DNA from: Antitrichia curtipendula
Taxonomy: Eukaryota > Streptophyta > Bryopsida > Hypnales > Leucodontaceae
NCBI GenBank assembly: GCA_951230915.1
Contig: OX579637.1
Location: 29,760,001 to 29,824,000, forward strand
Reading direction: 5' to 3'
Length of the DNA: 64,000 nt
Under the pieces are notes generated by a model. It was not told the origin of the DNA and searched no databases. It saw nothing but the letters and a program-made list of their open reading frames with translations. The translations under genes and the position numbers were made by a program. Shown piece after piece: positions 24,043 to 36,493 of this stretch (the first letter of the stretch is position 1; every line of letters starts with the position of its first letter).

Positions 24043-25940
24043 ATTTGACATCTTGTTTTCTAACATTTTAAACAAGAATTGCACATTTTTTGTATACTTA
24101 AACTCTTGAATTAATCAAGCTTACTAAATGTAAATAGACTTGCATTTCTATACATTGCTTGATTCTTGGCAATTGGTATGAAAAAAAACTTCCCATCTCA
24201 ATATTTGTTGGTGTGATTTCCCTCACTAAGTCAAAGTCATTTGAAACACGTTCAAAAATCTCTATCATTGTTGTAATTTGAATTCCATTTATCATTGACT
24301 TTAACAAATACTATTTCAAGGAGCTTCCACTCCATTTTTCAAAGTCTCAAAATGACCAAAAATCAAGCCTTACTAGATCATTCTAGAACTCAAACCTATG
24401 ATTCAAAAATCTTATGACATTTTCACAGTGAGTGGCATCCGAGCACAAAGCCATATTGTCATCCAATTCTTGTTTAGTGGCCTAATCAACATCAAGTTGT
24501 AGAATGTATGATGGACAAACATTGATAAAAAAAAATAGGCTTTGTCACAAGTAGCCACTAAATATGTGGCATTATAGGAAAAAAAAGTATTCACTAAAGA
24601 ATACAAATTTACTAGAAGACTCTCTTTTGTGTGAACGGAGAAGCCTACTACATATAAAACACTTTCCATTCCTCAATATGATTTTTGGATTCTATTAGAA
24701 ATAACAAATATTTTATTTAGAATAATAACATATATCAACCTCCATGGTTTTGTAAGATGCACTAAAAAAACTAGCCATGGCTTCCGTTTGGTAAAACATT
24801 CTTTGTTGCCTTTATTGCTTTTTCCTTTGCCCTCCCTCTCAAAATATCCTCCCGCTGAGAAGGTCTATTTGGCCCACATCCATTATTGAATGCACCGCAT
24901 GCCTCCAATGAGAGTGACTTGCTCTCTTTTGCCTTATGTTTTTGCGTGCTCCTAGGCATCTCGGATTGACAAACAGTTTTTGAAAGTTGAAGAGGCGACT
25001 TTGTCTACAATTTGTAGACAATTTGTAGACAATTTGTAGACATTGTTTATGTACACATGCCCACTTCCCAATCGACTAAAACTGTCTTATTACCGACAGT
25101 CACATAGGACCTTAGATGTCATAGATCTGCTTCTCATAGACTAGGAGGGTAGAGACCCACTATCAACAAGACAAGGACATTGGTCATCAGTTAAAGAGTG
25201 CAATTGAGCACTTTTTTATTTATCCACCGACGTGGAAGCAATTCTTTAACTTTTGCATAGAGTTTCGTATGCGGTGTTGCCTTAGTACGCTGACTTTGAG
25301 AATACAAATGCTCACGCCCTGGTGTAAGAATCAAATGTTTCAATGAAGATGGCGATCAAATTGGTATCCTAAGTGGGCCTTGGCTTAGAGGGTTGTTGAC
25401 AACACCTTCCTCCACATTGCCACTGGAATAATCTATAGCCGTTGATGTCACACCGTAGCTGAGTATATTACGTAGGGCCACAAATGAAGAGAGGGCAAAC
25501 AACTTCTTCCAACTGAATCTGATCCCCTAGACAATGATGCTTCAGATCTAGAATGTAGGCTTCTCATTAGCCACTCTTCTGGGCGCATCAAGTGAAAATT
25601 AGATCCTCCCACCTAAAATGAAAGGAAAAAAACACAACGGCACAACCGTTATCCTCAACTTGTAGATAAAAGATGAAAAAGAAGCCACGAAAAAAACATA
25701 CGTCTGTCAATTTTCAAATGGAGACCAAAAGAATAATTACATTTTGTATTCTTACAAAGTTTATATAAAAAAAAATATACTTCTGCTTCCTATAATGTTC
25801 TATGATCTAGGAGTTGTAAAATCAATTGCATAATTCAAGCCCTGAAATTCAAAATATACCCCTATATTCATTGTAGACTCCAACATCTTGTCTAGAATAT
25901 ACGAATGCAATCAAGAATTAGGACAAAGCGGGTTATGTCC
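24043..25940. other. Long stretch without a supported gene
   Basis: Short minus-strand frames exist but show no conserved motif. Near 25007-25040 an 11-bp unit (ACAATTTGTAG) is repeated three times. About 25040-25600 is less AT-rich and may hold eroded coding sequence, which I cannot identify. Confidence 0.35.
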
Positions 25941-25949
25941 TGTCTAATT

Positions 25950-28900
25950 ATTCTGTATGTATTCACTTAATTTCCTCGGCATACAATCCTTGTGCAATTG
26001 AAAAAAACACGGGGCAGGTGTTCCCATCAATAGGTCATTGTCACGTTGCCTTACACTCCATGGGGAGAAGAAAATAACATTCCCTCTCTCATTACAAATA
26101 CTCTTCTTGCAAGAATCATCAATTTGGTCCTTGGCCACCAAATTTTTGGCCTTCTTATCCATATCATCACCTGGACCTTTAGTTACCTCCACCTTGTTCA
26201 AGTCCTTTTCTTCCTCATAATCAACAAGTACTTCCTCAAAGGTACTTGTTTGACAGTTGGATTGTTGTACTCAAATATAGGCTTTTTTGTCGTCTCTAGA
26301 GCATGAGCGCAATCCTCCAAAGAATTATCCTCGTCTTGAGGATAAATTGAATCTTTTACAATAGACTTGCAAAGATCTTCTATAAAAGTATCACATCCAC
26401 CTCGTTCAACGATAGGCATAGAGACAGGAACGCAACCTCCAATCACTGGCTACAAGGGATTTTGTATGGAAGGAGTAACCTTCTCTTGTGCATCATCAGG
26501 GATCAAACTTTGAAGTAGCTATATTTTTTAATTTCTTCAGTTCACCCCTCAACTTCTCCATCTCTACATCTTTGCTCTGTGAGTTGGTATAAGCCTTCTC
26601 CAACTTCTCTATCTTCATGATCTTACCTCCTTTCCCCTTTTTCTTCTTTGACCTTTCAACCTTTCAAGAATGGAATGCATTATTAGAAATAAGGACAACA
26701 TTCACGCATAAAATTTTCTTGCATGACGGGTAATGTTAAAGCGGTTTCAAAATCTGAGGCATCAACACTAACATCAATGATGTCTAGGACTCTTATACAT
26801 CCAGAGTGACTTGATCACCACAGTGTCCTTAGGTTCTTTGAGGAAATTTGGACCATGAGCTTGGATCCCAAGCGTGAAACTTATGGTATTTACATTGTCA
26901 GCAAGGAAAAAGTTCAAGTCGACATCTTCTTCACTCGTGTGATCACAAGTGCCCCTTGACCCTTAGCTTCTATTTGATCCCAATTGATCAATCCCCTCTA
27001 GCTTTGCAATGGACTCCCTCTAAGAGGCAGATGACCACAAACTTTTGTCAGAATCGTCACTTGTACCACTAGAGCTACTCAACTCTTCATCTTCCTTTGT
27101 TGGGCTCTCCATGAATCTTATTGGAGGAGGTCGAGCATTTGCAAGCCATATACAGAAGGGCTTATATGGAGAATTCTCATGTAGAAAGTTGTTTAAGTCC
27201 AGTTTGTTGGACTTCTTTGCCAAATCATGATGTCCAAAACTTACTGTGACTACTATTGACAATCCCCCAATAGTTCAATCCACACATTTGCAAAAGAAAA
27301 CCATGCACTCAAATCAAGTTGAATCCGTTGAAAGCATTATTTACATCAATTTGACTTATTGTCAACTCGAGAATAATACAGACTATACAACAACAATAGA
27401 AACTCATTGTGTTTTAGAATGCTTCAATGCAAGCAAACCTTAATTAAACTACATAAGTCAAGGATAATTCTCTTCAAATCAAAGATAAATAGATACTTGC
27501 AAAACAAAATTTACCATTGCTTCTAGCATACACTTTGATCTATTGTAGATGCCCATGATGTTTTTTTCCTAGGGAGACAAAATTTTGGGATATCTCAATG
27601 TAGAATTCCATCCGTAGTTTAGTTATGTAAGTTTTCCACTTAGCCTCAATATTTTGGCTCGGGTCCTTGTGATAATTGAGAACGTCGGAAGTCTTATATT
27701 TTGACTTCATCTTGGTCTTCAAGACGTCCTTTGACAAGTTGTCCTTCTTTATAAGGAAAAAGAGAGACATTTTTGTGGCATTGCTTTAGTTACTAATGTT
27801 ATTGAGTCTCTATTCTTTCAAGGGAATGTAAGCGGAGATCTCACAGTCATACTTTTTCAAATTAGAGGCAATGAAGTGAGTGGCAATCTTAGTCTCCCAA
27901 TTATCTCCAAGTATCTAAAGCTACACTATTAGAATAGTCATTGTTGGCTGCACATTCTGGACCATCTTCTTATGAAATGGAATAAGAAGCAGGGGTTTCA
28001 TGGCAAATTGCTTGCCCTTTGGGGCCTCCCAAAGATCTGTAATCCCAAAGTTCCAGGCTCGCATATGGTACTTTAAAGTAGTATTTTGAATGAGCAATAT
28101 AGCGACTATGTTGTATTCCTAAATCTAGACCCCTCTGGAGTGATCAAGTAATCGATATTTCAATGCCAAAGATTTCTTAAGCATCAGAATTAGATAAAAA
28201 AACTTGACCAAGAAATCCTCTGCACTTTTGTCTCTCATTTCATTGTTGAGCCGCTTCTTGAAAAAATTTAAAGGTATATTGCTTATTAGGAAATCTTAAG
28301 TGGTTGAAGAGAATTTGTGCCGATGTTTCCATATTTCTCCAATACATGTGACAAACATTTCCTTCGCCATCTAGGAACATAAAAAAAGGCTTGATTGTTG
28401 TGAGATCATCAAAGATGACCTTTTTGCGTTTTTGACATTCAACACAATTGGCTGGTAAGTTGTCCAACACTAAGATCTTCATCTTGTTCATTGATATTTT
28501 CAAGTGCAGCAAGGTTCTTCTCGGCGTTTCTCCAAGAAAATGGGTGGCGTAAGCTCCGAAGTCTTCATCCATGAAGTGACCCATGTGCTTGAAGAATTTC
28601 CTTTTTAAAGAATAAATCTTCATGTTGAACATTTTTGAATCCTTGAATGGCCTAAAGGTCATTGGATCAATCAACCTGCCTTCGCCATGCTTATTCAAGA
28701 ACTCCTCCCATAATGCAAACAAATTGTATGATAACGTTATAATACTAATTTCAATTTTAATCTCAAAGAGTCCCAGCACGTGTCTACTGTCTTTTTCCGG
28801 ATTAATATTTCTAAAGCGCTTTACAATTAAGTCTACAAACGTTTGAAATGTCTAAGAAATACATAGTGAATCGCTACCACATTCAAACAGAAAGAACATT

Positions 28901-30303
28901 CATTATCTTTGACTTGAGGAGAATGATTAAAATATAATATTATATCTAGATTGTGGAGCCAATTACACATTTCTGATTTGATACTTATAATACTAGGGAA
29001 TTCAGTTTTATGTTCACCAATCATTTTCTTCAAGTCGAGGATAATTTGAAAGGGAACTATGTCATACCTCGTACTTGGTGAGATTGATGACGGCTTTGTT
29101 CTTTCTTTTGTTGGCCTCATTGGCCATATTGCAGAAGCACTTTGGATACATCCACACATAACGACCACTAACTATCTAATTTTTCCATGACAACTGTGCG
29201 TAGTTCATATAGTATGTTGTATTGTAGAACTCAGAGATTCTCATCAATTTAGATGGGTCTAAAGACTAGATGATGAATGACTCCCACTTAGAGAGCTTTT
29301 TTCTTCTTGCAACGCCGCAATTCTCAATTTGCAACTTTTGCAAAGCAATGATACTAAGTTGCCCATTTATTATCATAAACTTCCCAGACTTTATATTCTC
29401 CCATCTTTTGGGAGGTTTGCTGAGAAGATTTTTATTCCTGTCTATTAGGGTTAGGCGCACCTTCTACCTTTGAGTGCAATCTGCAATCTGCAATCATGAC
29501 AAGTTCTTTCTTAACATCTTCCATAATTTTAGGTTCCTACTTTCAAATGATGTATGTGTCCAATGCATAAAATCACTTATCAATCAATACTTCAAATGTT
29601 TTGTTGTCAAATAAATAGCACAACTTGTGGAGCTCCCAAAATATATATTGGGCCGTTGCAAGCATATCGTAATCCGTGATAGGCTGCACAATTGCTAAGA
29701 CAACTACATTCACATTAGTAAATGCAAATCCGGAGCTTCTAGCAGGCGTCAAGCATTAGCTACTTGATTTCATTTTTTGTTTGTTGCTCAGCTCCTCTAA
29801 TTCAGATTCTAATTCCTTTCTTTTTTGTTTGGCAAATTGGACATGGGCTTATTTGCTTCCATCATTGGGAGGAGGCATTGCACCTGATTAAGATTTTGGT
29901 GTGCTATCGTTTTTGCATTGAGCTCTATCTTTGTGTGACACTCCAATCAGTGGTATCTCGACAAAGCTCCATGATGTAATGGTTGAATGTAGAAAAATAG
30001 AGTCTATTTTTCTAGCTGTGACTTTTACATTTGCCAGATTCTAGTTCCAAAATCTAAATGTGCATATGACTTAAGGAGCATGGACGTAAGGAATTCGAGG
30101 AAGTTTTCCATATTAAATTGTCCACAAGGTTCTTCCACCTTGAATACAATGGAGTGTGTGAGGGAGCCATTTTCCATTGTCGTCAACAACTTGAAGCACA
30201 AGGTTGCTAGCATGCGAACCTGTGAGCGGGAAAAAGAAATCCAGAAAAATAAGATAAGGTACCCATGACCGTAAATGTACCTATGACTGTGGAGTGTTTT
30301 CAA
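25950..30303 (-). pseudogene. Multi-segment ParB-like gene remnant
   Basis: Several minus-strand segments appear to belong to one decayed gene. At about 29270-29460, PPKRWENIKSGKFMIINGQL then SIIALQKLQ resembles the ParB/sulfiredoxin-fold signature in which a Gly-Gln-His motif is usual; here His is replaced by Leu. It continues as ARRKKLSKWESF and SLDPSKL. At about 28240-28780 is a 179-codon frame including DFGAYATHFLGETPRR and KKVIFDDLTTIKPFFMFLDG. At about 27950-28080 is MRAWNFGITDLWEAPKGKQF. Acidic/Ser-rich and Lys/Glu coiled segments follow (27.0-27.25, 26.5-26.65, 25.95-26.45 kb). Stops separate the pieces; some gaps may be introns. ParB-fold proteins bind or cleave DNA; what this one did is unknown. 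Confidence 0.5.
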
Positions 30304-31164
30304 AGAATTCCACCTTACAAACTTTGAGTGACTTTCAAATGTAAGATAAAAACTTACTTGAACATTTATATTTGGTTTAGGAATTGTATGTAAATATTAT
30401 ACTTGTCCATGCAATACTTCTAGACAACATATATTTTTAGTGAAACACTTTGGTTGTTGAAATATCCATTCTAAGCAACATCCTACTTAATTTCATGAAT
30501 AGTCTTTGGTTTGGGCAAATATATATATGTTTTTAGACATAATTTTCTCCTATAAAGAGGCCTTACATAGTGTGAAAAAGATTGTCTTAGTATGACAATA
30601 TGGCACTAAAGTTATATTCAATTCGATACATAGGTCAAAGGTGGATGCAAATTTAATTTAATTTTCCCACATTCTATTTTTTGGTAAGAGATTTTATTTC
30701 CTGACAGTGGATTTATCCTTTTGACACTCTTATTTTAATCATGAAGACTATTGTGTTGGTGAAATTTTTTATTCACTCCCTATTTTATTGGGTAAAAAGT
30801 CCTTGCTTGATGTGAATAAGATTTTCTCGTTTACACCTAATTTTTTTTCTTGAGTCATATAGGTAGGTGTGAATTTATTTCTATTTTCATATTCCATTTT
30901 GAAGTAGGAGACATTGTTCTTTGAAAAATGATTTATCTTTATGTCACCCTATTTTTTGCCCATATAGACTGTCATGTTGATGTATTATTTTTATGACACC
31001 CCATTGTTTTCTATAAAAAACCTTTGCATGATGTGAGTATACATTTTGTGTTTACACCCAATGATTTTTCATTAGAACTCTTTGGTTAATATGACTATAA
31101 TTTGAGAATCACCTTGCTCTTTGTGGCATTACCATTTTTTATTATTAGGAGGGCTTAATTCATT
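30304..31164. other. AT-rich spacer left of the giant transposon
   Basis: No gene recognised. Repeated words of the type TTTACACC(C/T)AAT...TTT and GTTGATGTGAATA suggest short, very degenerate duplications at about 30540-31100. Confidence 0.4.
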
Positions 31165-31172
31165 TCCACAAC

Positions 31173-31630
31173 CAGGGTTGTCTAATCAGACAAGTTTTTG
31201 GGTTTCGGTGAAGTATTGGATGTGTCACATCGCATGTTGTATATGACAAGTGTCGTGTATGGGCGACAAATGCGTCACAAAATAATTTAGGGTTTTGATA
31301 TTTTTTACCCCATGGTAAATGGATTTGTCCTACTTGTCTGGTTGTCCGCAATGACGTGGAAAGATAGAACCACGTCAGCTTGGACGACTGCGGGTTCGGG
31401 CGCGTGCGAGTCGGGGGAAGGCGACCACGGGTCCAAACATCAGGGCGACTGCGGCTTCAGGAAGTGGGGCAACTGCAGGTCTGCATGGGCAACCGCGAGT
31501 GGGGGATTGATGGAGCGATTGCGTGTACCAAGTGTGTGGGTGACTGCGGCTACGAGTCAGGGGCGATTGTGGGTCCAAAGGCGACCGCGGGTCTAAGGGC
31601 GACCGTTGGTGGCCTCTACTATAATTGAAC
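31173..31630. repeat. Left terminus and GC-rich subterminal array of the giant hAT
   Basis: After the 20-bp terminal repeat and about 180 bp of terminus shared with 20470-20667 (reverse), an array runs at about 31378-31615. Its units are close to GGGCGACCGCGGGTCC, for example GGCGACCACGGGTCC, GGCGACTGCGGCTTC and GGCGACCGCGGGTC. Subterminal arrays of this kind in other plant DNA transposons bind transposase; that role here is inference. Confidence 0.8.
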
Positions 31631-32106
31631 ATGATATCTATTAAAATCTTTTTAAAATTACATGCTCAAAAAGCATTACATTGGCCGCTTATTCATAACG
31701 GCTTACACAATTTGCAATTTTGAATAATATACCTCAGGAAATGTAGAATCCAATTCCTCTCATTTGAATGAATGCACAAAATCCAATACAAGTCCACAAT
31801 AATTATTATAATTATATTAATAACTCATATATATATGGGTCAGGTCCGGGGAATACAAATGAAGTTGTAATTGCATTTCACTTCCTACTACCTTGTTATG
31901 GTCACCAATTCAATGCTTGTGAAAGTCTACACACTCCAAAAGAATTCAAGCCTTCCTATGTGTTTCTCAGCCTCACATACTTTAATATGAGGATGTACAA
32001 AAAATTCACACATAAACTATTAATCTATTGTAAACTTCAACTACAAATTTTTGCTACAAAAAATTTATGTTGAATCCTTACGATAGTACTATACTATCTC
32101 CACATC
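31631..32106. other. AT-rich sequence between left array and transposase tail
   Basis: No gene recognised. This would be the 3' flank of the minus-strand transposase gene. Confidence 0.4.
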
Positions 32107-35100
32107 TATTCACTAGGGTCAAAGTTGTCATCGTTCAACACTTCATCAACGTTGGGGTCTCTATCTTCATGTGACTTGTCCCTATTCTTGTTGTCGGTTG
32201 AGCTCTTGTTCTCGTCTTCTTCTCTTGGCACTGGTAGATTTTGTACCTCTCAATCTACCTCTGAATTCAGATTCCGCACTTCAGTATTTACACCGGCAAC
32301 GCCCTCTGTTTGCACCAGTCGTTTTGTGCGCCTCAACACGTTTGTGGTTCCATTAGTGTTGGGTGCACGGTGTCGCCCTCCTCCACTTGATTGACCAACA
32401 TTTTGATTGGAACATTCCGCCCCCACGCTGAACCGTTGGACAATCTGGTTTTGACGTTTAGGATTTCTATGGACCACCTCGTGAACCCTCCTAATACGCT
32501 TCCTTCCTCCAAAGTTGTGTCTACGCGTGCCCAATGATGATGCCCCTGGGCCTAATGTTGATGAAGGTTGAGTGGGTTGCGGAGCTGAGGCATGGACTTC
32601 CTCATCAATGGTCCGTGGTGGACCTCAATGCACCGGCGGCCTTGGCAAATGGGTTGGAGTAGACCTCGTGCCCATAGCCACGTTTTGACTTGCTCCTCGA
32701 TCTAAGGGCGCATTACAATTCAAATTCAAAATAGCTTGTAGAGGCACATCTGAATCGTACTCCACAGTTTCTATTATTCAGGTGGTACGCGCATTCACTG
32801 ATACAGGAATTGGGCACCCCTCACGTACAACCTCATCGATGTGTGCTGCCTCTTCTTCTCTTTCACTTTCCACAATAATTCATGCAGCGCTCTGGAGATT
32901 CATTGGCATGCTTGAAGACGGATGTGCTAGTATCAAAGATCTTGCAGGCTCTTCTGGTGCAAGCATTGGATTTTGTATGCTTTTGTTATTGTCATCAAAA
33001 GTTCTTTCCCTCAGTAGTAGTGAATATGCGGTTTGAGCTTCATCCCACGCAAAGACGCGGTTTCGTAATGGTATACGTAGGGGCTCCTCTTCACCAGAAT
33101 TGTTTTCATCATTGCCATTCGTAAAAGTCTGGCCATAATGTCGTCTGGGGAGGAGGTCAACAGCAGCGGGCATCATTCCAGCCCAAAGATTTTTGTGCAA
33201 GCGCTCTTCTTCCTCCATATGATTATTGGCAACCCAAGCAGATTTAGAAACCATGTCATCTTTGTCTCTTGAAGACAATGGCTCCTCGTTCTCTTCCTTG
33301 ATATCTCCATCCATTAGGTACTTATCATAGAAAAGGGCAGGATTGTGTCCACGTTTCTCACATTTGAGCTAGCTGTTGGCGTAAATATACACCAATGCCT
33401 CCGCCTTGGATGTGGCTAGGTGATTTTGCACTTTACTGTGTACAAACAAATACATGCTCCAATTCCTTTCACATGAAGATGCTGAGCATGTCAAAGATAA
33501 AAATCTCTTTGCAAGTTTCAGTAGAGCATTGCCACCCACATGGTTCTATCACTGATGGGCAGTAGTGTACCTTGAGTGATATCAGGAGCCTCCATCAAAG
33601 GGTCAAATGGGCCTGTCTTTTCTTTGAATTCCACAGGTTCACTCATTGCCTCCACAAGTGACACTCCCAATGGCTCGCTGAGTCTTCGTATGACTCAATT
33701 CAAGGCGGATTTGGCTTTGCCTTTGTTTTGAATGGTTGCTATATCAAGCAAATATGGATTCAATAGTGCACCTGCATAGTGCAAATTTGTCAGCATCAAT
33801 TTCCAATGAACATCAAACTGCTTCTCATACTTGTCTACAATCACGGGATCTAGAAAAAAAGGCTCATTCCTCAACGAATACATGTGCTCTTTCAAGCTCT
33901 GCATCACTATCAAATCTTTGGGCATTGCCGGGATCTTCCCATCGAGCACTTGAAGAGCAAGGAGCACAGGCTGTACCATGTGCAGAAAATTCTCACATTT
34001 CACCCAGAACGCTTTTGAAAGAATGTTTTGCCTTGCATGCACGGCTCGTCCTTGAACTACGTATCCGTTCTTCCGCTGAAACAAACTCATCTCAAAAGGC
34101 GCATACGTCTCATCTAAAATCACGTTGTGCAACGCTTGCTTGCAGTCCACAAGACAATCTACCATGAGGAAGTTGCAAGCGAACCACGTTAAGGCAGAGA
34201 GTCTCAACACCTTGTTCGTTGAATATTTCCGAAACAAAGCCAAAGGGAGTTGGTATTTTTTGATGTACGTGCAAATTTTCCTACAGTCCTCCACCAATTC
34301 AGTCACCTTCTTTTCCTTTCCCCAATCTTCCAAAAGTAAGTCCAAAATGTGTGCCGTACACCCTTATTTATACATGTGAGAGTACATTTCTTGCAACCTT
34401 GTCATGGCCCCTGTCATTACTGCGGCATTGTCCGTACACAGTTGAACAATGTTTGCTAGTCCAACCTGGTCTATATATTGTGCCATAATATTCGTGGTGT
34501 AGGCAATGTCCTTCCTCACCCCTGTGCTATCCACCGAGCCCAAAAAAACATCCCCAGCAGGACATACGAGCATCATATTCAACAAAAGACGAGTGTTGGT
34601 ATTACACCATCCATCTGAACAAATAGTTGCTCCATACTAGTCAATAGAGTTCTTCATCCACGCAGAGACCATGTTCTTTACAGCTGCCTTTTTCACATCT
34701 ATCATTTTCGTGCAAACTGCATTGTATGATGGCGGTTGATACACATATCCAGCTATAGCAGTTTCCCTCACTTTGTTTATAAACGCAGGATGTCGCACGA
34801 CGTTAATGCTATGTTGGCTTCATAAAAGAAGGAAGCTCACATCTTAACTAACTTCTATCTAAGGGCCAATTGTAATGCTTCATCCATACTTCTTTGACGG
34901 GAAATGGAAGGCACATTCCTCCTTCTCTCCACTATTGCTGGAGTAGAATCTACTGAATCTGGATTACGAGTCGATGGTTCATTCGTACGACTAGGGTCCC
35001 CGGACCCTTCAAAAACCACCTCTACTTCAGGTTCAACAAAGGGCACAACAATACCATCATCTGCATTGAGTACAATTGGCGCATCATACATTTCTTTGTA

Positions 35101-35290
35101 GCTCATGAACTTCGGAACAACCCCATACAGTTCCTAAATTTTTCCAATACGTTAATGGTCCTATGAACCTCTTAAAGCTAGGTTGTTGCCCTCCAAAGAA
35201 CCAAAATGTCCACAGGAAGCTTCTTTTGAAGATTCAAGACAAGAGTTTTATCACCGAAGAAGATGAGAGGCAACTGCTGTCCTTCAGGCT
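32107..35290 (-). pseudogene. hAT/DUF659-type transposase with C-terminal extension (copy 2)
   Basis: Order on the minus strand: N-terminal segment MSYKEMYDAPIVLNADDG (35106) with an acidic/Ser-Thr linker; DUF659-like core, NTRLLLNMMLVCPAGDVFLG and LCTDNAAVMTGAMTRL (about 34370-34640); an uninterrupted 216-codon middle segment (34345-33695) including TWFACNFLMVDCL; the dimerisation region (about 33370-33540; SASSCERNWS, VHSKVQNHLATSKAEALVY); then a Glu/Pro/Arg-rich C-terminal extension (33314 to 32107) not usual for hAT transposases. Frameshifts and stops lie between segments. It is the better preserved of the two copies. The gene is transcribed toward the left transposon end. Its likely substrate is the CARGGTTGT-type ends of this element. 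Confidence 0.85.
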
Positions 35291-35309
35291 TTATAGTCCA
35301 AGAAGGGTT

Positions 35310-35432
35310 GTGGGTGAAGGGCGACCACGGGTAGAGGGGCGACCGCGGGTACAGTAGGGCGACTTCAGGTGCCCACCAGGCGACTGCACGTCCTTTTGTG
35401 GGGCAACCGCGGCTCCAGTAGAATGCAACCAT
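35310..35432. repeat. GC-rich array upstream of transposase copy 2
   Basis: Four to five units in one orientation: GGGCGACCACGGGTAG, GGGCGACCGCGGGTAC, GGGCGACTTCAGGTGC, GGCGACTGCACGTCC, GGGCAACCGCGGCTCC. It lies about 200 bp upstream of the first recognisable transposase codons (minus strand), so it may be the promoter region as well as a protein-binding array. Confidence 0.75.
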
Positions 35433-36490
35433 GGTCCATGGGTAAGCATGTGTGCAAATTTATTTTCTTTCCATAGCCGCTTGTGGACATTAGGTGTCCA
35501 CTGGATGACTTCACCTATCAAAGTAGGATGGAAAAATGTTTTTTGATCTAATTTATTTTTTTGGAGGCCACTTTAGTACATTTGTAGTACATAGTATTTC
35601 AACTTACTGCATTATGGTGCTATTGACCTTTCTAGGGAAGAAGATGCTTAATCCACAAATCACCCTTAGAAGTGAATTTTGGGCATTTTTTGTATTTTTT
35701 TACTGATGTGAATTTCATGACTTCAAATGGCATTTCTTGATCTTGAATCTACCTAATGCTTGGTACACTTACTAGATACATTTTCTATTCCAATTGGATT
35801 ACTTGAAAAAATGCTAATTTTTATTATTTTATAGCAATATGAACTTTGGGCCTATAAGTATGGTTTGTTATATCTCTGATTTTAGCATGGCACGCCAACT
35901 TTGGTACACATGATGATGTTATTAATCATAATATACATGTATGGTGAAAATTTAAGATATTTTGAGTATATTCTGTATTGGATACGAAATTTCTTCATTA
36001 TTTCCAAAAAACTGCATAGTAATTTCAAATTCTAAAAAGAAAGACACATACACCATGTGTAACGGCAAAACAAAACATAACAGAATCACTTATGAGTTGG
36101 AAGATTACAATGTTTGATCATAACCATGTTCAAATTTTAAACCAATTTAATATCTTCCAATTTTTTTTTCTCGTATTCTATTTGAAGAAGTGGCCTCTTC
36201 AAAGATGGTCGGTTTTAAATGGCATAACATATTGAACTACAATCAATTTATGTGTAATGAAATTGTAGTCCAAAAATTTTATAACTTAAATTCTGATGTG
36301 ATTTTTCTCCAACCTCTAATGTACCAGAGCCCTATTTCCTAGAGCCTTATATCCAAGAGCCCTCAACAATAGAAAATCAAGAATTGAAATGGACAAATTT
36401 GCATTAAATCCTGAATATCAAATACATAATCCGCGGGTATATATACATGTTTACAAAAGCATATAGTCCTACAACAATTGCAACTAATCA
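35433..36490. other. AT-rich spacer inside the giant hAT
   Basis: No coding sequence recognised. It forms the 3' flank of the cargo gene at 36.5 kb. Confidence 0.45.
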
Positions 36491-36493
36491 AAA

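Noticed and set aside
31378..31615. CRISPR-like array of short repeats
   Set aside because: The repeats are degenerate, have no uniform spacers, and lie in plant nuclear DNA without cas genes.
31312..31632. Overlapping Arg/Gly/Pro-rich frames on both strands
   Set aside because: They arise from the GGCGACCGCGGGTCC array; open frames in three registers are expected from a 15-16-bp GC-rich repeat.
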